From NCBI GenBank assembly GCA_017399695.1, contig JAFQBK010000006.1, positions 1 through 64,000 on the forward strand: a stretch of 64,000 nucleotides of DNA, written 5' to 3'. The position numbers and the translations under genes are program-made. Each line of letters begins with the position of its first letter. The first letter of the stretch is position 1. Of this stretch, positions 7,281 to 15,277 are shown piece by piece. The stretch is from Clostridia bacterium. GTDB lineage: Bacteria; Bacillota; Clostridia; UBA1381; UBA9506. Below the pieces are notes generated by a model that saw only the letters and a list, made by a program, of their open reading frames with translations, made no database searches and was not told the origin of the DNA.

Positions 7281-8224
7281 TATATGTCTATTTCATCAAT
7301 GATGGAGAGCACTTCGGAAAGCGTTGTCGCACTAAACGCGCGGGTTTTTAGCTTGGTCGCACCGGGAATTCCCTTGACATACCAGGCGAGGTGCTTTCTT
7401 GCCTCCAAAATGCCGATATGTTCGCCTTTGTTTTCAACCAAAAGCTTCATATGCTGACGAATCGTTTCTTGTTTTTCTTCTTTTGTCAGCGGAGGGATGG
7501 ATGTTTTACCCATCGCCGCCTTGATTTCGCGGAATAAAAACGGATTTCCCTCAGCGCCTCTGCCGACCATTATGCTGTCACAATCAGTTTCCTGCATCAT
7601 AGCAAGGGCATCGGAAGCAGATTGGATATCTCCGTTTGCAATGACGGGAATGGAAACTGCTTCTTTGACGGCGCGGATGATTGCTCTGTCCGCACGTCCG
7701 GAGTAAAACTGTGAACGCGTCCGACCATGCACAGCGATTGCTACAGCACCGACATCTTCTGCGATTTTTGCAATCTCCACCGCGTTGATATGCTCCTCGT
7801 CCCAACCGGCACGAATTTTCACGCTGACGGGAATGGTGCAGGCGGAAACAGTAGCAGAAATGACCTTTCGGGCAAGCGCCAGGTCTTTCATTAACGCAGA
7901 GCCATCGCCGTTTGAGACTATCTTTGGTGTCGGACACCCCATATTGATGTCGAGATATTTTACTCCGGCATCTTCCATATATCGTGCGGCTTCAGCCATA
8001 ATCTCCGGCTCGCAACCAAAAATCTGAACGATGAGCGGAGCTTCTTCTGCCGAGGTTTCCAGCAAAAGCTTTGTCTTTTTGTCGCCGTAGTGAATCCCCT
8101 TGGCACTAATCATCTCCGAATACACTGCATCTGCGCCAAAACGACGGCAAATGATGCGAAACGGGAGGTCGGTCACGCCTGCCATTGGCGCCAAAAAAAC
8201 TTTGTTTTTATAAAATGAGTCCAT
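7280..8224 (-). CDS. tRNA-dihydrouridine synthase, DusB/NifR3 type
   Basis: 314-aa FMN-dependent enzyme that reduces uridine to dihydrouridine in the tRNA D-loop. The TIM barrel starts with VFLAPMAGVTDLPFR. The FMN/tRNA region reads DINMGCPTPKIVSNGDGSALM, with the catalytic Cys97. HGRTRSQFYSG and VIANGDI are the further FMN-binding motifs, and MVGRGAEGNPF closes the barrel. Length and motifs are typical of DusB. AGAGAGGA precedes the start, and a promoter (TTGCGC-N17-TATACT) sits in the short gap after yqfD, so it is probably its own unit. In many Firmicutes dus neighbours other translation genes; here it follows sporulation genes. Confidence 0.95.
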   Translation of the reverse strand: MDSFYKNKVFLAPMAGVTDLPFRIICRRFGADAVYSEMISAKGIHYGDKKTKLLLETSAEEAPLIVQIFGCEPEIMAEAARYMEDAGVKYLDINMGCPTPKIVSNGDGSALMKDLALARKVISATVSACTIPVSVKIRAGWDEEHINAVEIAKIAEDVGAVAIAVHGRTRSQFYSGRADRAIIRAVKEAVSIPVIANGDIQSASDALAMMQETDCDSIMVGRGAEGNPFLFREIKAAMGKTSIPPLTKEEKQETIRQHMKLLVENKGEHIGILEARKHLAWYVKGIPGATKLKTRAFSATTLSEVLSIIDEIDI

Positions 8225-8255
8225 GGATATTCCTCTCTAATGAGTTGTTTTCTCA

Positions 8256-8284
8256 AGTATATCATAATTAATCCTTCGGCGCAA
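8256..8284 (-). promoter_or_regulatory. Sigma-A promoter for dus
   Basis: Read on the minus strand: TTGCGC (8284-8279), 17-bp spacer, TATACT (8261-8256). It begins within the last codons of yqfD's 3' flank. Confidence 0.6.
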
Positions 8285-8286
8285 GT

Positions 8287-9492
8287 CTAAGGTAATTCTT
8301 CTGTGGGACGCTCCATTTTCACTTTTTGTGCGATGTTTTCCAAATATTCACAAACAACGGTGACCTCTACCGTATCCTCGTCAATGACGTGGTGCGAAGG
8401 GGTCGAATTCAACAGTTCGGAATTTGGAAAAACTACTGCGTCAATCGCATCACAAAGCTCGCGAGCACCGTTTTCAACCACAAAATCTTGTGCAAGACGT
8501 ATGTCTTTATATTCAATTTCCCGATAGGTGTCTTTAGACAGTGAGATACCGAGATAATTTCCGAAAAGAGAAAGTTCATAGAGTTCATGCTCTGATATCG
8601 ACTCTTCATAGGGGTTTTCCTTGCCCCAAAAGCAGGGGATATCTAATCCGAACAAGGACAGCCGATAGCGCGTGACGTGAGCGCCGGTTTCCTTTGGATC
8701 TCGGCTATATAGCGAGAATGCCTTTGTTTTTTCGTACCAAGTGCGCGCATAAATTTCGGCTTCTGCCTGCAGGTAGCGGGTATCAACGCCGCGCTCGCTC
8801 TCTAACATCCCACTGACCAAAAGCGAATTCTTCTGGACGGTGTCTCCAATTTTCACTGCCGGAAAACCGTTTCTGACAATCATAGAATGAATCACGCCAT
8901 CTTTTGCCGCCACGATGGAGCAGTAGTCATTTGCATCAAAAATTTCAGGAATGGGGATTTTTTCTTTGACAGTGACAATGACTTTTGAGCCTTTCTTTTC
9001 TGCCCACAGCCAGGACAAATCTGTCATCTTGATGAGCATATCATTTTTAATTTTCTTTTGATTAAGACTGTGGCGAAAAGCACCGACGGAAAGACCGCAT
9101 TCTTTTAGATTCTCTAAAATAGTGGTGGTAGGAATTTTTTCGTTTCCGGTGATTTCAATTTTCCAGACAAACTGATTGAGCCCGATAAATAAAAACATAA
9201 AGACTAAAACACCAATGAGTAAGACCTTGCGCTTGCGGTGTTTGTGAAGCATAGGAAACAGACCGGACTTGCGCAAAATTTTGACACGCACTCCTGTGCG
9301 CCTGGCAATCGGCGGAAGCAAACGAAAAGAATGGATGCTCATAGTCAGCCGAATGGAATTTTTGGAAAGTCGTTTGATATCGCGGAGAAGAATTCCGCGG
9401 GATGCGCAGACATTGACAAAGCGTTCCGGAAAAGTTCCGCTGATACGCAAAACGACGCTTCCTTTCAAATAGTGAATCAGTCGGGACAACAT
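8287..9492 (-). CDS. yqfD: Sporulation protein YqfD
   Basis: 401-aa membrane-anchored protein of the YqfD family, made in the mother cell during engulfment in Bacillus. An N-terminal domain of about 90 residues (LIHYLKGSVVLRISGTFPERFVN, CASRGI) precedes one membrane segment (KVLLIGVLVFMFLFIGLNQ). The large extracytoplasmic domain begins KIEITGNEKIPTTTILENL, a POTRA-like FtsQ-type start, as expected. I start at 9492, where AAGGAAGG precedes the ATG; longer in-frame extensions lack a ribosome-binding site. It lies 13 bp after yqfC in the conserved yqfC-yqfD order. The usual next gene, phoH, is absent and dus follows. Confidence 0.92.
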   Translation of the reverse strand: MLSRLIHYLKGSVVLRISGTFPERFVNVCASRGILLRDIKRLSKNSIRLTMSIHSFRLLPPIARRTGVRVKILRKSGLFPMLHKHRKRKVLLIGVLVFMFLFIGLNQFVWKIEITGNEKIPTTTILENLKECGLSVGAFRHSLNQKKIKNDMLIKMTDLSWLWAEKKGSKVIVTVKEKIPIPEIFDANDYCSIVAAKDGVIHSMIVRNGFPAVKIGDTVQKNSLLVSGMLESERGVDTRYLQAEAEIYARTWYEKTKAFSLYSRDPKETGAHVTRYRLSLFGLDIPCFWGKENPYEESISEHELYELSLFGNYLGISLSKDTYREIEYKDIRLAQDFVVENGARELCDAIDAVVFPNSELLNSTPSHHVIDEDTVEVTVVCEYLENIAQKVKMERPTEELP

Positions 9493-9505
9493 AAAAAACC
9501 TTCCT

Positions 9506-9796
9506 TTATTGGGAAAATGAAATGGATAAAATATTGCCGCGGATAGATACGGAATCGTCCGTGATTGCGGTGATTTCAAGGTTTTCTCCGGTCAGGCGGA
9601 TGATTCCTTCTGTGCAGTTTAAAGAAATGGAATGCTCTAAATATTCCAGTACGTTTTTATAGTTTTCTACTTCCAGCTCGTGATTTCCGCACAGTGTCAG
9701 GCGTGGCAAATCCAGGAGCATATCATTGGGAAGAGATAGTTTTTCACTGAGCACTTCGCGAAAGGCGGGTCGTTTTTTCACTTTCTTTTTTTTCAT
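9506..9796 (-). CDS. yqfC: Sporulation protein YqfC (YabP/YqfC family)
   Basis: 96-aa protein of the YabP/YqfC family, whose members help build the spore envelope. The diagnostic run is visible: LPNDMLLDLPRLTLCGNHEL, then the VENYKNVLEY segment and a C-terminal ITGENLEI-type beta pattern (RLTGENLEITAI). The lysine-rich start MKKKKVKKR is common in this family. AAAGGAG precedes the ATG. It is first in the yqfC-yqfD operon and is read from a sigma-E-like promoter that overlaps a second one for ylbJ on the other strand. Confidence 0.92.
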   Translation of the reverse strand: MKKKKVKKRPAFREVLSEKLSLPNDMLLDLPRLTLCGNHELEVENYKNVLEYLEHSISLNCTEGIIRLTGENLEITAITDDSVSIRGNILSISFSQ

Positions 9797-9822
9797 TTTC
9801 TGACTCCTTTCTGTCTGCCATG

Positions 9823-9856
9823 GTCATTTATATGCCTTTTTTTTCATAATAATGAC
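9823..9856. promoter_or_regulatory. Overlapping divergent sigma-E-like promoters (yqfC and ylbJ)
   Basis: On the minus strand TCATTATT (9855-9848) and CATATAAAT (9834-9826) are 13 bp apart. On the plus strand TCATTTAT (9824-9831) and CATAATAAT (9845-9853) are also 13 bp apart. Both resemble mother-cell sigma-E -35/-10 elements. The ends GTCATT/AATGAC make the region palindromic, so each -35 overlaps the other promoter's -10. Sigma class is inferred from motif and gene function. Confidence 0.5.
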
Positions 9857-9882
9857 TGTATCAAAGAAAAAGGAGCGAGACA

Positions 9883-11025
9883 ATGAGCAGAAAAAAAGTG
9901 TATGTATGGTATGTAAAATCAGCGGTGATTTATGTGCTGCTTTTGAGTTTTTTACTTCTGTTTATACTGCGCTCCGAGTCGGTTATGGAGGAAATTATAT
10001 CAGCACTCGGCCTATGTTATCACACAATGATACCGTCCTTATTTCCTTTTTTTGTACTGAGTGGGCTGATGATGGAATTTGATTTTGCAACGGTCTCCGG
10101 AACACTTTTTTCTCCCGTGATGAGACCCTTATTTCGTGTGCGGGGCAGTGGTGCGGCAGCGTTTGTCATTGGTCTTTTTTGTGGTTATCCGACGGGCGCT
10201 AAAATCGTAGTGACGCTATACAAAAAGAACCAAATCAGTCGGACCGAGGGAATGCGACTTTTACCGTTTTGCAATAATTCAGGTCCCTTGTTTGTGATTG
10301 GCGCGGTAGGAGTGGGGATGCTTGGCAGCGTAGAGCTCGGCATCTATCTTTTTGTCATTCACGCCTTATCTGCATTTTTGGTGGGAATCCTTTTTCGGTT
10401 TTATGGTCGGGCAAGCGGAGAAAAAGAGCATAAAACAAAAGTGGCAAAGAAACTTGCGCAAGATGTGAGAAGTTACTGGAGTAACAACAGAAAATCCGTA
10501 GGACAGGTATTTTCAGACTGTGTTTTATCCTCGGTCAATACAACCCTGCTTATTTGCGGATTTATTGTATTGTTTTCGGCAGCAAATGCTTCATTTGCAC
10601 CACTCATATCTGCGCTCCGGTTACCGGTCATTTTTGAAAAAGTAGTGAAAGGGATGCTTGAGGTTAGTATGGGAACTAAGGGGATTGCGGAGCTTTATGA
10701 GCTGCCAATGCGATATATTCTTTCGCTTTTGTCTTTTTTAATCGGTTTTGGCGGTGCGTGCGTGCATCTGCAGGTGCTCGGGATTTTAGCAGGAAGCGGG
10801 CTTTCGATGAAAACGTATCTTTCAGGAAAGTGTCTGCAGGCGTTAATTTCCGCGGGACTCTCTTATGTCCTGTTTGAATTATTACCGGAAAAGAGTACCC
10901 TTGCGTGGAACAGTTTTTCCGGCGGAATTCTGGCTCCGAATTTACCCTGGTTTTTGCCTGTTCTGATTTGCGTCCTTGCTCTTTTGATTTTGTGGTATCA
11001 AACCAAAAAACGAATTGATTTTTGA
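9883..11025 (+). CDS. ylbJ: Sporulation integral membrane protein YlbJ
   Basis: 380-aa polytopic membrane protein of the YlbJ family, needed in Bacillus for normal spore cortex formation. The nucleoside-recognition-like fold is shown by MIPSLFPFFVLSGLMM, the signature IGLFCGYPTGAKIV, and LLPFCNNSGPLFVIGAVGVG; a second half repeats the pattern (SVNTTLLICGFIVLFS). About eight to ten membrane segments are evident. AAAGGAG precedes the start. It is divergent from yqfC-yqfD, sharing the sigma-E-like promoter region. The following hydrolase gene has its own promoter inside the ylbJ 3' end. Confidence 0.92.
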   Translation: MSRKKVYVWYVKSAVIYVLLLSFLLLFILRSESVMEEIISALGLCYHTMIPSLFPFFVLSGLMMEFDFATVSGTLFSPVMRPLFRVRGSGAAAFVIGLFCGYPTGAKIVVTLYKKNQISRTEGMRLLPFCNNSGPLFVIGAVGVGMLGSVELGIYLFVIHALSAFLVGILFRFYGRASGEKEHKTKVAKKLAQDVRSYWSNNRKSVGQVFSDCVLSSVNTTLLICGFIVLFSAANASFAPLISALRLPVIFEKVVKGMLEVSMGTKGIAELYELPMRYILSLLSFLIGFGGACVHLQVLGILAGSGLSMKTYLSGKCLQALISAGLSYVLFELLPEKSTLAWNSFSGGILAPNLPWFLPVLICVLALLILWYQTKKRIDF

Positions 11026-11043
11026 CAGCCGCTGTGATATACT
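11015..11043 (+). promoter_or_regulatory. Sigma-A promoter for the ComEC-like gene
   Basis: TTGATT (11015-11020), 17-bp spacer, TATACT (11038-11043). The -35 lies within the last codons of ylbJ. Confidence 0.6.
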
Positions 11044-11070
11044 GTTAAAAACGATTTAAGGAGATAAACG

Positions 11071-11919
11071 ATGAAAAAAAGAGTTAGATTCCTGCTTCCC
11101 GTTCTTGTTCTTTTGGCAATTTTAGCGGCGGAGTTGCCGTGGGAAACAAAAGAAGTGCCAAAACGGACAGAGGCGGCAATGGAGGTCCATTTTATCGATG
11201 TTGGGCAGGCGGATTGCTCTTTGATTCTGCTTCCCAATGATAAAACGATGCTGATTGATGCCGGTAATAATGATGACGGCGAAACGGTCGTGGATTATTT
11301 AAAGGCTTGCGGAGTCGAACAAATAGATTACCTCATCGGAACCCATCCGCACGAGGACCATATCGGTGGGCTGGATGATGTGATAGAGAGTTTTCCAATC
11401 GGAGAAATTTATATGCCGAAGGTGCAGACGAACACGAAGACCTTTCGTGATGTGCTGACAGCGGTTAAGAAAAAAGGGCTTTCTGTCCACTCGGCAAAAG
11501 CGGGAGTTGTTTTGTCGGAGTCTCCCGAGCTTTCAATTACGATGCTAGCACCAAATAAGGACGTATATGTAGAAATGAATGATTATTCCGCTGTGGTGCG
11601 CATTACGTACCAGGATACCGCCTTTTTGTTTATGGGCGATGCGGAAAAACAGTCTGAGAATGAGATTCGTGAGGATGTGCGTGCAGATGTTTTGAAAATC
11701 GGACACCATGGGAGCAGCACATCTACCTCGGAAAAATTCTTGCGTCGGGTCAACCCCGAGTATGTCTTTATTCCCTGCGGAAAAGACAACGATTACGGGC
11801 ATCCGCACAGAGAAATCAGGAATTTATTGAAACAGTATGATATTACGACCTATCGGGCAGATGCGGACGGAACGGTCGTTTTTGCTTCGGATGGAACAAC
11901 GGTTTGGGTGGTGGAGTAA
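11071..11919 (+). CDS. ComEC/Rec2-like metallo-beta-lactamase-fold hydrolase
   Basis: 282-aa exported or membrane-anchored hydrolase. A basic start and one hydrophobic stretch (LLPVLVLLAILAA) form a signal anchor. The metallo-beta-lactamase domain then begins MEVHFIDVGQADCSLI and carries the metal motif THPHEDH (92-97), MGDAE near 190 and IGHHGSS near 208, the order found in the ComEC C-terminal domain. Stand-alone copies lacking the ComEC channel are common in Clostridia; extracellular nuclease activity is a usual suggestion but is not shown here. AAGGAG precedes the ATG. The next gene (DUF3006) starts on the base after its stop codon, a known pairing. Confidence 0.88.
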   Translation: MKKRVRFLLPVLVLLAILAAELPWETKEVPKRTEAAMEVHFIDVGQADCSLILLPNDKTMLIDAGNNDDGETVVDYLKACGVEQIDYLIGTHPHEDHIGGLDDVIESFPIGEIYMPKVQTNTKTFRDVLTAVKKKGLSVHSAKAGVVLSESPELSITMLAPNKDVYVEMNDYSAVVRITYQDTAFLFMGDAEKQSENEIREDVRADVLKIGHHGSSTSTSEKFLRRVNPEYVFIPCGKDNDYGHPHREIRNLLKQYDITTYRADADGTVVFASDGTTVWVVE

Positions 11920-12117
11920 ATGGAAATGGTGATTGATCGGTTTGAGGGAAATTTTGCTGTTATCATATGTGAAGGTGCGACATACGATATACCTCGCGCT
12001 ATGCTTCCTGCGGGCGCAAAAGAGGGCGACGTTCTGCGAATTTTAATTGATGCAGCTAAAACGGAGAAAAACGCGGAAGAAATCAAACAATTGATGGATG
12101 ATGTGTGGGCAGATTAA
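11920..12117 (+). CDS. DUF3006 domain protein
   Basis: 65-aa cytoplasmic protein matching DUF3006: MVIDRFEGNFAVIICEG, then the IPRAMLPAGAKEGDVLRI core that defines the family. Function is unknown, but the family is repeatedly found beside ComEC-like hydrolases, as here. The ATG directly follows the hydrolase stop codon with no gap, so translation is almost certainly coupled, and the ribosome-binding site is the purine run inside the end of that gene. The last 25 residues form an acidic helix (EEIKQLMDDVW). Confidence 0.85.
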   Translation: MEMVIDRFEGNFAVIICEGATYDIPRAMLPAGAKEGDVLRILIDAAKTEKNAEEIKQLMDDVWAD

Positions 12118-12140
12118 ATCAGAACGGGGAGGAATACAGG

Positions 12141-14045
12141 GTGAAAACAAGAGATGAATCCGGCGCATTGTACGGAAAAAAAGATTTCTTTTTCGGACAA
12201 ATGCCAAAAAACTTTCAGAATATCCATTGGATTGAATTGATTGGCTTTGATAAAGACCAAAAGGATTTTGGTATCGGGGCATTTTTAGATCGCACCGGCT
12301 TTCGCCCAAAAGCAGTTACGATTTTGATGGCGAGCATTGATATTATCAATAATCACCGTGAAGGAGACTATGTTTTTGAGCCTTGGTATTGCTCCTATGG
12401 CGGACACGAGTATAACGATGAAAGACAGATTCAAAGCTGGACAAGCGGGGACTTTAAGGCTTTTGTCCGTGAATTTAAAAAGCACGGAATAGAAACCTAT
12501 ATCAGCGTGTTTGATTTTGTCGATACTAAAAATACAAATCCATTTCATAAAGCGCGAGCAACTTCTGAAATTGACGGAAATCTTTCGAAAACCTCTTTTG
12601 TTTATATGACAAAGCGTTTAGATGACGGATGTTTTTACGAGGATGTATTTTTAGAAAAAGCGATTCAGTTTCTTTCTGATTTCGGACTCGACGGATTGCA
12701 TTTAGCAGACGGCGTGTGCCGTCCGAGACTTCCGATTCAGTGGGTTGATTTGTCGGATGATATGCTTTCACAGGCGGGTATTTGTGTGCCGGAAGGAGAA
12801 TCCAGAGCAACATATATTGCGGAAAATAAGCGCAGAGAGTGGATTGATTTTTGCACTAAGCGATGGACTTCCTATATGGAAAAGGTGATCTGCGGCTTGT
12901 CTTCTGCCGGATTTAAGGTCATCATCAACAGCAGCTGGACCAAAGATCCCCTCGAGGCAAAGTATCGCTACGGTATTTCATATGCCGATTTTGACCGTTT
13001 GCCGATTGAGGCGGTGGTGGTTGAAAACGGCGCACCGACGATTTCCATTTTGGACAACGAAGCAAATGCAGGTTTTATCCAAAGCTATGAGGACAGAAAA
13101 ACCGTTTCCCACGCCTTTCGTGCATCGCTTCTGTCGATTTCCGCTTGCATGGAAAACACACCGCTTGCACCCTTGTTTCCTGTCAGAGATACCGCAGAGC
13201 AATATGATGTTTTGCACCATTTGCCGACGATGCTTTCGCGCCACGCCGCAGAGATTTTTTCTGATTTTGTGTGGAAAGACGGCGAGCGCAAACCCGTGAT
13301 TGAGGGACACACCTATTGCTTGAGCGACGGACTCAGTAAAGACGATTGGACATTTCTGCGGTTATTATCAGATAACGCTTATGTTAAAGATGTTGCAGAT
13401 GTATCGGGAGCAACGGTGATTTGGTCAGATGCACGAAATGAAAACGAGATAGATGCTTTGATCAAAAGCAGAACACCGAGCACGCATCGTTTGCTTACGC
13501 TCTTGCTCAGAAAAGGAGCGAATATCTTCCAGTCGGCGCATATCCGCAATCTTGAGATGGTAAGAGGTGACATCGTAGTTACCAATCCGCACTTGCTTCC
13601 TGAGAATGAGAGAAAAGCGGTGGAAAGCTATCAAAACGGACGTGTGATTTATGTTTCCGGAGGGGCGGCAGAGAAAGACTATTCCAAAGAGCTGAACCCG
13701 ACGGGCGTCGGTTTTCCGTTCCCCTTGTATTTTGAGGAGCCGGACGAAGCGTATTTAATGGAGTGTGTCAAAAAAATCAATGAGAATCTGTCAGAAGTTC
13801 TTACTTATCAGGAAGAGTGCAGACTGCAGGAGATTAAGCTGTCGGATACCGAGTCGAGATTTTTGGTGGGAAATGAAGAGTATTATTATATCAGACCGAC
13901 GATTGACACCAAACGAAAAATTAGAAGTTTGACCGACATCACAAAGCTAGAGGGATTTCGTGTTTCGTCTGACGGCACAACCTTCCGTGCGTTTGTTCCA
14001 CTCAGAGGAATTGCGATTGTTGAGGTCACCTTTGAAGAAGAGTAA
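12141..14045 (+). CDS. Unrecognised TIM-barrel-like protein, possible glycosidase
   Basis: 634-aa soluble protein with no signal peptide. I do not recognise a named family. The first 300 residues read like a glycosidase barrel: WIELIGFD, FKAFVREFKKHGIETYISVFDF, LSDFGLDGLHLADGV, GFKVIINSSWTKDP and EAVVVENG (Glu295, a nucleophile-like position). The middle part (GATVIWSDARNE, LLRKGANIFQSA, GDIVVTNPHLLP) resembles a glutamine-amidotransferase-like domain, and a beta domain ends the protein (GTTFRAFVPLRGIAIVEV). This order recalls clan GH-A enzymes with a trimerisation domain, but that is inference. The start is GTG at 12141 behind GGGGAGG, and the gene is in operon with the DUF3006 gene. Confidence 0.55.
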   Translation: MKTRDESGALYGKKDFFFGQMPKNFQNIHWIELIGFDKDQKDFGIGAFLDRTGFRPKAVTILMASIDIINNHREGDYVFEPWYCSYGGHEYNDERQIQSWTSGDFKAFVREFKKHGIETYISVFDFVDTKNTNPFHKARATSEIDGNLSKTSFVYMTKRLDDGCFYEDVFLEKAIQFLSDFGLDGLHLADGVCRPRLPIQWVDLSDDMLSQAGICVPEGESRATYIAENKRREWIDFCTKRWTSYMEKVICGLSSAGFKVIINSSWTKDPLEAKYRYGISYADFDRLPIEAVVVENGAPTISILDNEANAGFIQSYEDRKTVSHAFRASLLSISACMENTPLAPLFPVRDTAEQYDVLHHLPTMLSRHAAEIFSDFVWKDGERKPVIEGHTYCLSDGLSKDDWTFLRLLSDNAYVKDVADVSGATVIWSDARNENEIDALIKSRTPSTHRLLTLLLRKGANIFQSAHIRNLEMVRGDIVVTNPHLLPENERKAVESYQNGRVIYVSGGAAEKDYSKELNPTGVGFPFPLYFEEPDEAYLMECVKKINENLSEVLTYQEECRLQEIKLSDTESRFLVGNEEYYYIRPTIDTKRKIRSLTDITKLEGFRVSSDGTTFRAFVPLRGIAIVEVTFEEE

Positions 14046-14046
14046 A

Positions 14047-14082
14047 ATAAAAAACGGATTGCTTGGCAATCCGTTTTTTATT
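14047..14082. terminator. Bidirectional terminator between 12141 gene and serA
   Basis: CGGATTGC (14055-14062) pairs with GCAATCCG (14066-14073), with A-rich and T-rich flanks on both sides. It serves two convergent genes. Confidence 0.85.
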
Positions 14083-14095
14083 TATTATTTTTTAA

Positions 14096-15262
14096 TTATC
14101 TGATAATTCTGACACCCAATACGCCATCAATTGCAGAAAGCTCATCAGCAATGGAATCAGCAACATCGCTGTCGATATCCATGATGGTATAAGCATTTTC
14201 CTTCTTACTCTTGTTGAGCATGTGAAGGATGTTGAGGCCTTTTTCTGCAACTAAGGCAGAGAACTGGCTGAGCATCGTCGGAACATTCTTGTGCGCAATG
14301 GTGATACGGCTTTCGCCCTCGCGAGCCATTTCGCAGTTCGGGAAGTTCACGGAATTGGTAATATTACCATTTTCCAGATAATCCTTGAGTTCGTCTGCTG
14401 CCATCATAGCGCAGTTGTCCTCGGATTCCGGAGTGGAAGCACCCAGGTGCGGAATTGCAATCACATTGTCCATCGAAAGAACCGCATCAGACGGGAAGTC
14501 AACCACATAGGATGCAACCTTGCCTTCTTCTAATGCAACTGCCATATGCGCTTCGTTGACAAGCGTGCCACGTGCAAAGTTTAAGATTCTTACGCCATCT
14601 TTCATTTTTGCAAGTGTTTCGGAATTGATCATGCCGGTGGTAGAATCGTTTGCCGGAACATGAAGTGTGATATAATCGCAGTTTGCGTAAATATCATTAA
14701 TATCAGTTGCCTTTTTGATGCTGCGGGACAGATGCCAAGCAGCGTCGATGGTCATATACGGGTCATAGCCGATAACATCCATGCCCAGGCTGTGAGCGGC
14801 GTTTGCAACCATAACGCCGATGGCGCCCAAGCCGATGATACCAAGGGTTTTACCCTTAATTTCCGGGCCTACAAACTGGCTCTTGCCTTTTTCTACAAGC
14901 TTGCCAACCTCTGCGCCCTTACCTAAAAGGGTTTTTGCCCATTCGATACCGCCCACAATGTTACGAGAGGAGAGCAGAAGACCTGCGATAACCAATTCCT
15001 TTACGGCATTGGCGTTGGCGCCCGGGGTATTAAATACAACAATACCTTTTTCGGTGCACGCATCGATCGGAATGTTGTTGACGCCTGCGCCTGCACGTGC
15101 AACTGCCTTTAAGTTCGCGCCAAGCTCCATTTCGTGCATCGAAAAGCTGCGGAGGACGATACCATCCGGGTCAGCGCAAGTATCGGAAACTTTGTATTTG
15201 TCTGCGTCAAACTTATCAAGACCGCAGGCTGCAATTTTATTTAATGTTAAAATATCAAACAT
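14096..15262 (-). CDS. serA: D-3-phosphoglycerate dehydrogenase
   Basis: 388-aa NAD-dependent enzyme for the first step of serine synthesis, oxidising 3-phosphoglycerate to 3-phosphohydroxypyruvate. The Rossmann motif GLGAIGVMVANAA lies in the middle, with the dehydrogenase signature and catalytic residues around NFARGTLVNE (Arg), and HLGASTPESEDN (His). A C-terminal ACT domain (LVAEKGLNILHMLNKSKKENAYTIMDID) suggests serine feedback control. It is a short form without the extra ASB domain. It follows serC by 15 bp in a two-gene operon, covering two of the three pathway steps; no serB is in view. Confidence 0.95.
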   Translation of the reverse strand: MFDILTLNKIAACGLDKFDADKYKVSDTCADPDGIVLRSFSMHEMELGANLKAVARAGAGVNNIPIDACTEKGIVVFNTPGANANAVKELVIAGLLLSSRNIVGGIEWAKTLLGKGAEVGKLVEKGKSQFVGPEIKGKTLGIIGLGAIGVMVANAAHSLGMDVIGYDPYMTIDAAWHLSRSIKKATDINDIYANCDYITLHVPANDSTTGMINSETLAKMKDGVRILNFARGTLVNEAHMAVALEEGKVASYVVDFPSDAVLSMDNVIAIPHLGASTPESEDNCAMMAADELKDYLENGNITNSVNFPNCEMAREGESRITIAHKNVPTMLSQFSALVAEKGLNILHMLNKSKKENAYTIMDIDSDVADSIADELSAIDGVLGVRIIR

Positions 15263-15277
15263 TTGACAGCACCTCGA

